From assembly GCA_965242485.1 (NCBI GenBank), contig CBDESM010000003.1:1302001-1366000 (forward strand): a stretch of DNA of 64,000 nt, in the 5' to 3' direction. The notes below the pieces were generated by a model. The model made no database searches. It was not told the DNA's origin and saw nothing but the letters and a program-made list of their open reading frames with translations. The stretch comes from CBDESM01 sp965242485 (GTDB lineage: Bacteria > Chloroflexota > Dehalococcoidia > Bin125). Of this stretch, positions 49,353 through 56,436 are shown piece after piece; position 1 is the first letter of the stretch; the number at the start of each line of letters is the position of its first letter. The position numbers and the translations under genes are program-made.

Positions 49353-49358
49353 TACGCT
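49353..49358 (+). promoter_or_regulatory. Probable -10 (TACGCT) for menG
   Basis: TACGCT directly follows the palindromic operator, which would cover the spacer and -35 region, so bound repressor would block polymerase. The GTG of menG is 73 nt downstream. Confidence 0.45.
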
Positions 49359-49431
49359 ACACGCCGTCTTCCCAGCGCTCCAGCGACGGCATGGGCAGCG
49401 ATTTGGGCGGCTGGCAGGGAACGGACGGCGA

Positions 49432-50118
49432 GTGACCGATTCCGCGGAGCGCGCGCGCGGCATCCAGGAGATGTTCTCGCGCATCTCGCCGCAGTACGAC
49501 CGGATGAACCGGCTGATGACGGCGGGCTTGGACGGGCGCTGGCGCCGTGCCGCGGTCGCCGCCGCCGAACCGCGCGGCGCCGACGTGCTGGACATCGGCT
49601 GCGGCACCGGCGATCTCTCGGAGGAGTTCCGCCGCGCCGGCGCGCGCAGCGTCGCGGGGGCCGATTTTTCAGCCGCGATGCTGGCCCGCGCGCGGGACAA
49701 GGCGGCCGGCGGCGACTGGCTGCAGGCCGACGCGCTGCGCCTGCCCTTCGGCGACGGGACGTTCGACGCGGTGGCCAGCGCGTTCGTGCTGCGCAACGTC
49801 GTCGATCTGCCGGCCGCGTTCGCGGAGATGGCGCGGGTGCTGCGCCCGGGCGGCCGCATCGTCGCGCTCGACATCACGCACCCGCCGCCGGGCCCCTTGG
49901 GATGGTTGATGCGCTTCGGCTTCGAGCAAGGCGTCACCCGCCTCGCCGGCGCGCTATCCGGCCAAGGCCGCGCCTACCGCTACCTGCCCAACTCGCTGGA
50001 GGGATACCCGCCCGCCGATGATCTGTCGCGCCTGATCGAGGCGGCCGGCGCCGAGCGCGTCCGCTACCGGCGCTTCGGCGGCGGAATGGTGGCGCTGCAT
50101 CTGGGGCGCAAGCCGTAG
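49432..50118 (+). CDS. menG: Demethylmenaquinone methyltransferase (UbiE/MenG)
   Basis: 228 residues. SAM-dependent C-methyltransferase for the last step of menaquinone synthesis. UbiE/MenG hallmarks: RGIQEMFSRISPQYDRMNRL, GLDGRWRRAAV, VLDIGCGTGDLSEEF, FDAVASAFVLRNVVDLPAAF, EMARVLRPGGRIVALDITHP and PNSLEGYPPADDL. I chose GTG 49432; upstream in-frame sequence overlaps the tetR region and the operator. It is divergent from tetR-menB-menA and probably co-regulated through 49327-49350. Confidence 0.9.
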   Translation: MTDSAERARGIQEMFSRISPQYDRMNRLMTAGLDGRWRRAAVAAAEPRGADVLDIGCGTGDLSEEFRRAGARSVAGADFSAAMLARARDKAAGGDWLQADALRLPFGDGTFDAVASAFVLRNVVDLPAAFAEMARVLRPGGRIVALDITHPPPGPLGWLMRFGFEQGVTRLAGALSGQGRAYRYLPNSLEGYPPADDLSRLIEAAGAERVRYRRFGGGMVALHLGRKP

Positions 50119-50742
50119 TCAGGGCCCGCGCCGCGCCTCCACGGCGATCATGGCGCGGCCGCTGCCCTTGACCAGGCGTCCGGCCCATTTCGTGGGCGGC
50201 GCGTCTACCGGGTCGAGCCAGTCGCAACGCTCGATCTTGAAGCCGTGGGCGAGCAGCGATCCAGCGAGCGCCTCGTGCAGGGAGCCGGGCGCGAGCGGCT
50301 CGTTCTGCGGGGTTGCGGCGGCGTTGAGCACGAGCGACAGCGCTGCGCGAGGGGCGCAGAGGCGCGCGGCCAAGCCGGCGAAGTCGTCCGGGTGCTGAAG
50401 GATCATCGCGAGCAGGCCGGACCAAGGGAAGTGAATCGCGAGGCGGTCGGCTGCGCCTTCGAGCTCGGCGGGCAGGGCGTCGATGTTCGCGGCGATCCAG
50501 AGGGTGTTGGCCGCGCCGCCGCGCTCGGGGCGGCGTTCGGATGCGCGGGCGGCGCTCCGCAGCGCGTCGCGGTCGGCGTCGAGGCCGATGGCGAGCCAGT
50601 CGGGGTGTTCGATGGCGAAGCGGCGGGCGAAGGAGCCGTCGCCGCAGCCGAGATCGAGCAGCACGCCGGCGGCGTTCGAGCGCCGATCCCGCCACTCGGC
50701 CTGGTCCAGGAGCCGCGGGCCGGCCCGCTCGATGATCTCCAC
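50119..50742 (-). CDS. 16S rRNA (adenine-1408-N1)-methyltransferase-like protein (KamB/NpmA family)
   Basis: 207 residues. A Rossmann methyltransferase with LLDLGCGDGSFARRFAIEHP, WLAIGLDADRDALRSAARAS, ALPAELEGAADRLAIHFPWS and GLLAMILQHPDDFAGLAARL. The combination of a [GC]-GDG-x-[FY] loop, ADR[LV]...NFPW-like segment and following leucine-rich helix matches the A1408 16S rRNA methyltransferases that give aminoglycoside resistance; chromosomal homologues are known in several phyla. TrmB-like tRNA methyltransferases share parts of this. Start is GTG 50742 with a -10 6 nt upstream. It converges on menG, stop adjacent. Confidence 0.65.
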   Translation of the reverse strand: MEIIERAGPRLLDQAEWRDRRSNAAGVLLDLGCGDGSFARRFAIEHPDWLAIGLDADRDALRSAARASERRPERGGAANTLWIAANIDALPAELEGAADRLAIHFPWSGLLAMILQHPDDFAGLAARLCAPRAALSLVLNAAATPQNEPLAPGSLHEALAGSLLAHGFKIERCDWLDPVDAPPTKWAGRLVKGSGRAMIAVEARRGP

Positions 50743-50748
50743 GGGGGC

Positions 50749-50754
50749 AGGCTA
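50749..50754 (-). promoter_or_regulatory. TAGCCT, probable -10 for leaderless methyltransferase mRNA
   Basis: Minus-strand TAGCCT followed by six bases (GCCCCC) and the GTG at 50742. Confidence 0.45.
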
Positions 50755-50840
50755 ATCAGCCCATCAGAGGCAGGCTGATCGCGGCTAGACTCAGCCGAGC
50801 GCCGCGCGGCATCCGCTGCGGGGCGCCAGAGGAGGCCGCC

Positions 50841-51953
50841 ATGCCCACTTCCGCACGCGTCGTGTTTTTGCCGCAAGAGGACGCCCCGCTCGCCATCGAG
50901 CGCGTGGAACTGCCCGATCCGGGGCCCCATCAGGTGGTCGTGCAGCAGTACGCGAGCGGCATCTGCCACTCGCAGCTGCACCAGATGCACAACCCGCGCC
51001 CGGCCGACCAAGTGCTGGGCCACGAGGCGACCGGCGTGGTGACCCAAGTCGGTTCCGAGGTGGACAACGTGGCGCCGGGCGACACCGTCTTCGTGACTTG
51101 GGTGCCGCGCACGCCGGAGACGGCGCTGCGCCCGGCCGACCAGATCGTGATCGAGCGCCCCAACGGGCGGCAGGCGACCACGCGCAACGTGTTCACTTGG
51201 GCCGACCACACGATCGCGGACGAGAAGTACATCGTGAAGGTGCCCGAAGACGTGCGGCGGGACGTGACCTCGATCATCGGCTGCGCAGTGCTGACCGGCT
51301 CGGGCGCGGTCTACAACACGGCGGCCGTGCAGGAGGGCGACAGTGTCGCGATCTTCGGAGTCGGCGGCGTCGGGCTGTCCGCCGTGGTGGCCGCGAGCGT
51401 GGTCAAGGCGAATCCGATCATCGCGGTGGACTTGGACGACGAGAAGTTGGAATTCGCCAAGAAGTTCGGCGCGACGCACGGCGTCAACGCCTCGGGCGGC
51501 GACGCGATCGAGCAGATCCACGCGCTGACGCGGGGCCCCGACGGGCTGATGACGAGCTTCGGCGAGCCGATCAGCGGCGTCGATTTCGCGTTCGACTGCA
51601 TCGGGCGCGAGGTGACGATGGGCCAGATCCTGCGCGCCGTGCGGCCGGGCGTGCTCGGCGCGACGGGCGGCGGCACCGCCGTGCTCGTCGGCGTGCCGCA
51701 GTCGGGCCTCAGCTTCGACGAGGCCGACATGCGCGGGATGCTGATCAACGAGAAGCGCTACATCGGCTCGATCGGCGGCAGCTGCCGCCCCGACCGCGAC
51801 TTCCCGATGTTCCTCGCCTGGTCCGACGACGGCGCGCTCGACCTCGACGCGATGGTCACGGAGCGCTTCAAGATCGGCCAGATCAACGAAGCCGCGACCG
51901 CGCTCGAGAGCGGCGAGATCTTCGGCCGCGCCATCCTCGAATTCGACGACTAA
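50841..51953 (+). CDS. Zinc-type alcohol dehydrogenase (MDR family, class III-like)
   Basis: 370 residues. Catalytic zinc ligands appear in SGICHSQLHQMH and GHEATG, with IIGCAVLTGSGAVYNTA typical of class III/NDMA-type enzymes and Rossmann motif VAIFGVGGVGLSAVVAAS. The structural-zinc lobe has lost its four cysteines (the region reads WVPRTPETALRPADQ), which is unusual for this subgroup. A TAGACT -10 at about 50785 and GAGG precede the ATG. The convergent toxin gene overlaps its stop by 4 nt. Confidence 0.88.
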   Translation: MPTSARVVFLPQEDAPLAIERVELPDPGPHQVVVQQYASGICHSQLHQMHNPRPADQVLGHEATGVVTQVGSEVDNVAPGDTVFVTWVPRTPETALRPADQIVIERPNGRQATTRNVFTWADHTIADEKYIVKVPEDVRRDVTSIIGCAVLTGSGAVYNTAAVQEGDSVAIFGVGGVGLSAVVAASVVKANPIIAVDLDDEKLEFAKKFGATHGVNASGGDAIEQIHALTRGPDGLMTSFGEPISGVDFAFDCIGREVTMGQILRAVRPGVLGATGGGTAVLVGVPQSGLSFDEADMRGMLINEKRYIGSIGGSCRPDRDFPMFLAWSDDGALDLDAMVTERFKIGQINEAATALESGEIFGRAILEFDD

Positions 51954-52387
51954 CCGCCGAGCCGCTCCAGCTCCGCCTCGATCTCGGCGAGGTGCATGGT
52001 TTTCGTGATCCGGCGCTGTCGCGCGTTGAGCATCACGAAGCGCGCAGTGGAATCCGAGTCCAAGGCGCGCTCCAGTTCGGCCCAGTGGTCGATGATCAAG
52101 TCCGCGAGCAGCTGCGGACTCTCGTTCAGCGGATCCTTCGGGGTGAATCTCGCCCTGAATATCCGCAGGCCGTCGCGCATGGCCCGGAGCGCATGGACCT
52201 GAACCGCCTTGCGATAAGCGTCCTTGGTGATGATCGCGTCGTAGTCGTTCGCGAGTGCGAACTGGAAGAGCTCGGGGTCGCTGCGTCCGTCCAGCTCGAG
52301 TGATTTGACATGCAACGCCGCAATGCCGTGCACCGCGAAGAGATTCTCGAGCTCCGGCCAAGTGTTTTCATCCAGCAGCAGGGGCAT
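51950..52387 (-). CDS. Toxin copy 5: DUF5615 PIN-like nuclease
   Basis: 145 residues: MPLLLDENTWPELENLF, GRSDPELFQFALANDYDA, IITKDAY, then AEIEAELERLGG at the end. Conserved acidic positions are kept. The minus-strand toxins share the ELERLGG ending and ALANxY motif, which distinguishes them from the plus-strand cluster. It overlaps its antitoxin gene by 20 nt and the dehydrogenase stop by 4 nt. Confidence 0.8.
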   Translation of the reverse strand: MPLLLDENTWPELENLFAVHGIAALHVKSLELDGRSDPELFQFALANDYDAIITKDAYRKAVQVHALRAMRDGLRIFRARFTPKDPLNESPQLLADLIIDHWAELERALDSDSTARFVMLNARQRRITKTMHLAEIEAELERLGG

Positions 52388-53006
52388 CGGCCGCCTCGAA
52401 TCCCCTGACGGCCTGCTCGAACCTGACAGCGCGCCTCACTTGGTAGGGCGTCAAACAGTGCCCGCGCGCGATCCACTCGATGTCCGAGTCGCTCCGGTAC
52501 GCGCAAATCATCGTGTAAGTATCGATGCGGCTGCCGCGAATGTTCGGCATCCCGTCCCTGATCTCGTCGACCATCTCCACCACGTCGGCGTACCGATGAA
52601 ACCGGCCGAGGCGATCTTCGTGCTTGCGCTCGGCAATGAAGCGCTCGTGGTCGAGCCCGTCTGGGAACGCCTCGCTGATCTGGCGGGGCGGCAAGTCGAC
52701 CGCCCAGCGGGCGCAGGCGTCGTCGAGCCGGGCTAACGCCGCCGGCAGCTCCGCCTCCGGCAGGCCCAGCTGCAGCAGTTTGGCCGCCGCCAGCACGCGG
52801 GCGTGGTCGTCGAGGGTGTAGAACCAGTCTGGATCGTCCTCGTCGCAAAACGGCTCCAGATCCGCCTTGGACAGCGAGGCCGGCAGCAGCCCTTCGACGC
52901 GCCAGCATTCGAGCCGCTCCGGCTCGATCCCGGAGATGCCCGCAACCAGCTCCGGCGGCAGCGCCCCGTGCTCGTGCATCTCCTGTTCAGCCGGATCGCA
53001 GCTCAT
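52368..53006 (-). CDS. Antitoxin copy 5: MerR-like HTH fused to DUF433
   Basis: About 212 residues. HTH: ISGIEPERLECWRVEGLLPA and WFYTLDDHARVLAAAKLLQL; DUF433: GMPNIRGSRIDTYTMI and LTPYQVRRAVRFE. The first ~120 residues are almost the same as in copies 6 and 7, while the DUF433 half has diverged (IRDGMPNIRG for VMDSMPVIRG). A GTG immediately upstream of the chosen ATG is in frame. A TACGAT -10-like motif lies about 30 nt upstream and is conserved before copies 6 and 7. Confidence 0.8.
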   Translation of the reverse strand: MSCDPAEQEMHEHGALPPELVAGISGIEPERLECWRVEGLLPASLSKADLEPFCDEDDPDWFYTLDDHARVLAAAKLLQLGLPEAELPAALARLDDACARWAVDLPPRQISEAFPDGLDHERFIAERKHEDRLGRFHRYADVVEMVDEIRDGMPNIRGSRIDTYTMICAYRSDSDIEWIARGHCLTPYQVRRAVRFEQAVRGFEAADAPAAG

Positions 53007-53074
53007 CACCCGTCTCCGTTTCTCGGCAAGGCAATCGTAAACCGATCGCGGGGCAGCCCGCGGGGTCAGTGCAG

Positions 53075-53512
53075 CTAACCGCCGAGCCGCTCCAGCTCCG
53101 CCTCGACCTCGGCGAGTTCGGTCGTCTTCGTGATCCGGTGCTGCCGCATGTTGAGCGTGAGGTGCCTGAGCGGGGAATCCGGGGCGAGGGCGGCATCGAG
53201 TTCGACGGCGTGGTCGAAAATCAGCTCGGCCACCGCTTCGCCGGTTTCCTCTACGGCGTCCTTCGGCGTATGCCGGATTCGGAAGATGCGCAGGCCGTCG
53301 CGCATCGCCCGCAGCATATGCACGCGGATATCCCGCCGGAACGCATCTTTGGTGATCAACGCTTCATAGCCGTTCTCGATCGCGAAGCGGAACACTTCCG
53401 GATCCGGCGTGCTCTTCAGACCAAGCGACTCGACATGAAGCGCCACCAACCCCTCCGCCGCGAGCAGGGGCTCGAGGCGCACATCCATGTTCTCATCCAG
53501 CAGCAGGAGCAT
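53075..53512 (-). CDS. Toxin copy 6: DUF5615 PIN-like nuclease
   Basis: 145 residues: MLLLLDENMDVRLEPLL, TPDPEVFRFAIENGYEA, LITKDAF, ending AEVEAELERLGG. All motif positions are intact. It overlaps its antitoxin by 20 nt. Confidence 0.8.
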   Translation of the reverse strand: MLLLLDENMDVRLEPLLAAEGLVALHVESLGLKSTPDPEVFRFAIENGYEALITKDAFRRDIRVHMLRAMRDGLRIFRIRHTPKDAVEETGEAVAELIFDHAVELDAALAPDSPLRHLTLNMRQHRITKTTELAEVEAELERLGG

Positions 53513-54131
53513 CGGCCGTCTCGAAGTCCCTGACGGCCCGCTCGAACGCGACGGCGCGACGTATCTGGTACGGCGTCAGCCGGTACCCCGCCATGATCCC
53601 CTCGATGTCCGACTCGTCGCGGTACGAACAAATCACCGTGTTCGTGTCCACCTTGCGGCCCCGGATGACGGGCATCGAGTCCATCACGCCCGGTTTCAGC
53701 TCCACCACGTCGGCGTACTCGTAGAGCCTCCCGAGCTTGTCTTCATGCCAGCGCTCGGCGATGAATCGGTCGAAATCCAAGCCTTCCGGGAAGGCGTCCT
53801 TGATCAGAAGGGGGATCAAGTCGACCGCCCAGCGGGCGCAGGCGTCGTCGAGCCGGGCCAACGCTGCTGGCAGTTCCGCCTCCGGCAGGCCCAGCTGCAG
53901 CAGCTTGGCCGCCGCCAGCACGCGGGCATGGTCGTCGAGCGTGTAGAACCAGTCCGGGTCGTCCTCGTCGCAGAACGGCTCCAGATCGGCCTTGGAGAGC
54001 GAGGCCGGCAACAGTCCCTCGACACGCCAGCATTCGAGCCGCTCCGGCTCGATCCCGGAGATGCCAGCGACCAGCTCCGGCGGCAGCGCCCCGTGCTGGT
54101 GCATCTCCTGCTCAGCCGGATCGCAGCTCAT
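53493..54131 (-). CDS. Antitoxin copy 6: MerR-like HTH fused to DUF433
   Basis: About 212 residues. HTH half nearly identical to copy 5; the second half has SMPVIRGRKVDTNTVI and LTPYQIRRAVAFE, shared with copy 7. The upstream region carries the same CGGTTTACGATTGCC block as copy 5, probably containing the promoter. Confidence 0.8.
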   Translation of the reverse strand: MSCDPAEQEMHQHGALPPELVAGISGIEPERLECWRVEGLLPASLSKADLEPFCDEDDPDWFYTLDDHARVLAAAKLLQLGLPEAELPAALARLDDACARWAVDLIPLLIKDAFPEGLDFDRFIAERWHEDKLGRLYEYADVVELKPGVMDSMPVIRGRKVDTNTVICSYRDESDIEGIMAGYRLTPYQIRRAVAFERAVRDFETADAPAAG

Positions 54132-54199
54132 CACCCGTCTCCGTTCATCGGCAAGGCAATCGTAAACCGATCGCGGGGCAGCCCATGGGGTCAGCGCGA

Positions 54200-54637
54200 C
54201 TAACCGCCGAGCCGCTCCAGCTCCGCCAAGACTTCGGGGAGGGTCTTCGTTTTGGTGATCCGATGCTGCCGCATGTTGAGGATGAGATGCCGGAGCGGGG
54301 AGCTCGATGCAAGCGCCGCTTCGAATTCGGCCACGTGATCGAAAATCAGATCAGCCACTGATGACAGCGATTCCTTCACCGGGTCTTTCGGCGTGATCTT
54401 CACTTGGAAGATCCGCAGCCCATCGCGCATCGCTTGCAATGCCGGCACCCGCGTCCCTTGGTCGTAGGCGTCTTTGGTCACGAGCCCGTCGTATCTGTTC
54501 GCGAGCGCGAACCGGAAGATCGCCGGGTCCGGCGCGCTCTTGAGGCCGAGCGACTCGACGTGAAACGCCACCAGCCCTTCCGCAGTCAGCAGTGGTTCCA
54601 GCGCCGAGTCGATGTTCTCATCCAGCAGCAGGAGCAT
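54200..54637 (-). CDS. Toxin copy 7: DUF5615 PIN-like nuclease
   Basis: 145 residues: MLLLLDENIDSALEPLL, APDPAIFRFALANRYDG, LVTKDAY, ending PEVLAELERLGG. Closely related to copy 6 in the first half but more diverged in the middle (KITPKDPVKESLSSVADLIF). It overlaps its antitoxin by 20 nt. Confidence 0.8.
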   Translation of the reverse strand: MLLLLDENIDSALEPLLTAEGLVAFHVESLGLKSAPDPAIFRFALANRYDGLVTKDAYDQGTRVPALQAMRDGLRIFQVKITPKDPVKESLSSVADLIFDHVAEFEAALASSSPLRHLILNMRQHRITKTKTLPEVLAELERLGG

Positions 54638-55262
54638 CGACCGTCTCGAAGTCCCTGACGGCCCGCTCGAACGCGACGGCGCGGCGAATCTGGTACGGCG
54701 TTAGCCGGTATCCCGCCATGATCCCTGCGATATCCGACTCGTCACGGTACGAACAGATCACCGTGTTCGTGTCGACTCTGCGGCCCCGGATGACCGGCAT
54801 CGATCCCATCACGTTCGGCTTCAGCTCCACCACGTCGGCGTACTCGTAAAGCCTTCCGAGCTTGTCTTCATGCCAGCGCTCGGCGATGAAGCGGTCAAAG
54901 TCCAAGCCTTCCGGAAACGCGTCCTTGATCAGGAGCGGGATCAAGTCGACCGCCCAGCGGACGCAGGCCTCGTCGAGCCGGGCCAACGCTGCTGGCAGCT
55001 CTGTCTCCGGCAGGCCCAGCTGCAGCAGTTTGGCCACGGCCAAGACCCGCGCATGGTCGTCCAAGGTGTAGAACCAGTCCGGGTCGTCCTCGTCGCAGAA
55101 CGGCTCCAGATCTGCCTTCGACAGCGAGGCCGGCAGCAGCCCTTCGACGCGCCAGCATTCGAGCCGCTCCGGCTCGATCCCGGAGAGGCCCGCGACCAGC
55201 TCCGGCGGCAGCGCCCCGTGCTCGTGCATCTGGTATTCCGGTTCGCCGGGATCGCAGCTCAT
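54618..55262 (-). CDS. Antitoxin copy 7: MerR-like HTH fused to DUF433
   Basis: 214 residues, ATG start. HTH half as in copies 5 and 6 with a slightly longer N-terminus (PGEPEYQMHEHG); DUF433 SMPVIRGRRVDTNTVI and LTPYQIRRAVAFE. A TACGAT -10-like motif is conserved upstream. Confidence 0.8.
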   Translation of the reverse strand: MSCDPGEPEYQMHEHGALPPELVAGLSGIEPERLECWRVEGLLPASLSKADLEPFCDEDDPDWFYTLDDHARVLAVAKLLQLGLPETELPAALARLDEACVRWAVDLIPLLIKDAFPEGLDFDRFIAERWHEDKLGRLYEYADVVELKPNVMGSMPVIRGRRVDTNTVICSYRDESDIAGIMAGYRLTPYQIRRAVAFERAVRDFETVDAPAAG

Positions 55263-55316
55263 CGCCCGTCTCCGTTCATCGGCGAGCTAATCGTAAATCG
55301 AATCTCAGGGCGGACC

Positions 55317-55756
55317 TCACACCCCGAGCCGTTCCAGTTCGGCTTTTATGCCTGCGATGTAGAGCCGGCGCGAAACGGCTCGCGTGCGCCCGTTGAGCAC
55401 GAGATGGCGAACGTTGGAACCGGGATCGACGGCCCGTTCGATCTCGTCCAAATTCGAGACGACTAGATCGATTTGGCTGGCGCGGGAAGCGTTCATCAGC
55501 GCGGTGCCGCGGAACCTCATTCGATGATCCGCAGCCCGTCGCGCATCGCCTTGAAGGCCGCCAAATGCTCCACCGGCTGGGCATAGCGATCCCTCGTCAC
55601 GAACGCTTCGTAGCCGTTGGCCAGCGCATAGTCGAACAGGACGGGATCGCTGCTGCCGGCCAGCTGCAGCGACTCGACATGGGAGGCGTCGACGCCGCGG
55701 GCGCGCAACTCGGACTCCAGTTCGCGGGCCGCGCTCTCATCCACAAAGAAGCGCAT
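55317..55756 (-). pseudogene. Toxin copy 8: DUF5615 PIN-like gene broken by a frameshift
   Basis: The 5' part (55756 to 55517, 79 residues, MRFFVDESAARELESEL...VTRDRY...MRDGLRIIE) stops at a TGA that overlaps an ATG at 55520 starting the 3' part (RFRGTALMNASRASQ... ending AGIKAELERLGV). Joining the two frames restores a full-length toxin that aligns with the others across GLRI[IV]E[LM]RF, where the intact copies have one more base; a single-base deletion explains it. Motif acidic residues lie in the 5' part. Programmed frameshifting or reinitiation at the ATGA is possible but less likely. Confidence 0.8.
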
Positions 55757-56378
55757 CGGCCTGTCCGACCCCGCCCAATGCGCACTCGAATTCCACCGCT
55801 CGCCGCGCTTGATACGGCGTGATCCAATATGCAGCGGCGGCGGCCGCGTAGTCCCGCTTCGAGCAGTACTCGGACAGCACGATCCACGTATCCACCCGCC
55901 TGCCCCGGAGCACCGGCAGGCAGCTGCGGCGGCCGGGGACCATCTCTACCGCGTCGGCGTACTCGTAGAGGCGGCCGAGCGGGCCTTCGTGCCAGCGCTC
56001 GGCGAAGAAGCGGTGCGCGTCGATCTGCTCGGGCAGCGCGTCGCGGATGCTGATCGGTACTAGGTCGGTCGCCCAGCGGGCGCAGGTTGCGTCGAGGCGG
56101 GCGAGCGCGGCGGGCAGCTCCGCTTCCGGCAGGCCCAGCTCGAGCAGCTTGGCCGCGGCCAGGATGCGGTGCAGGTCGTCCCAGTCGTAGTAGCGCGGCG
56201 GATCGTCGAACTCCGCCTGCATTTCCGGCGGTTCCCGGTTCTCCAGCGAGGCCGGCATCAGCCCGCTCGCCCGCCACTGCTCCAGCCGCTCGAGGCTGAA
56301 GCCGGACAAGCCCGCGACGATCCGCGGGGTCAGCGCACCGTGCTGGTGCATCTCGTTTCCGGCCGGGTCGCAGCTCAT
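55737..56378 (-). CDS. Antitoxin copy 8: MerR-like HTH fused to DUF433
   Basis: 213 residues. HTH: LSGFSLERLEQWRASGLMPA and YYDWDDLHRILAAAKLLELG; DUF433: CLPVLRGRRVDTWIVL and ITPYQARRAVEFE. It is intact although its toxin gene is frameshifted. I chose ATG 56378 (MSCDPAGNEM), aligned with copies 5-7 and preceded by GAGGGGAT; the longer ORF to 56519 is unsupported. It sits closest to the plus-strand type by its YYDW-DDLHRIL motif. Confidence 0.8.
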   Translation of the reverse strand: MSCDPAGNEMHQHGALTPRIVAGLSGFSLERLEQWRASGLMPASLENREPPEMQAEFDDPPRYYDWDDLHRILAAAKLLELGLPEAELPAALARLDATCARWATDLVPISIRDALPEQIDAHRFFAERWHEGPLGRLYEYADAVEMVPGRRSCLPVLRGRRVDTWIVLSEYCSKRDYAAAAAAYWITPYQARRAVEFECALGGVGQADALLCG

Positions 56379-56436
56379 CGGGCATCCCCTCCCGCGCGTG
56401 GCCCGATCAGCGTATCCGCGCGGGGCGGCCGCGGGC

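Larger units (their letters stand above)
51950..56378 (-). repeat. Four tandem toxin-antitoxin units (about 1.12 kb each)
   Basis: Toxin starts at 52387, 53512, 54637 and 55756 are spaced 1125, 1125 and 1119 nt apart. Each unit is antitoxin then toxin with a 20-nt overlap, plus a ~70-nt intergenic segment with a shared block. Units 5-7 are close paralogues, unit 8 is older. Confidence 0.88.
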
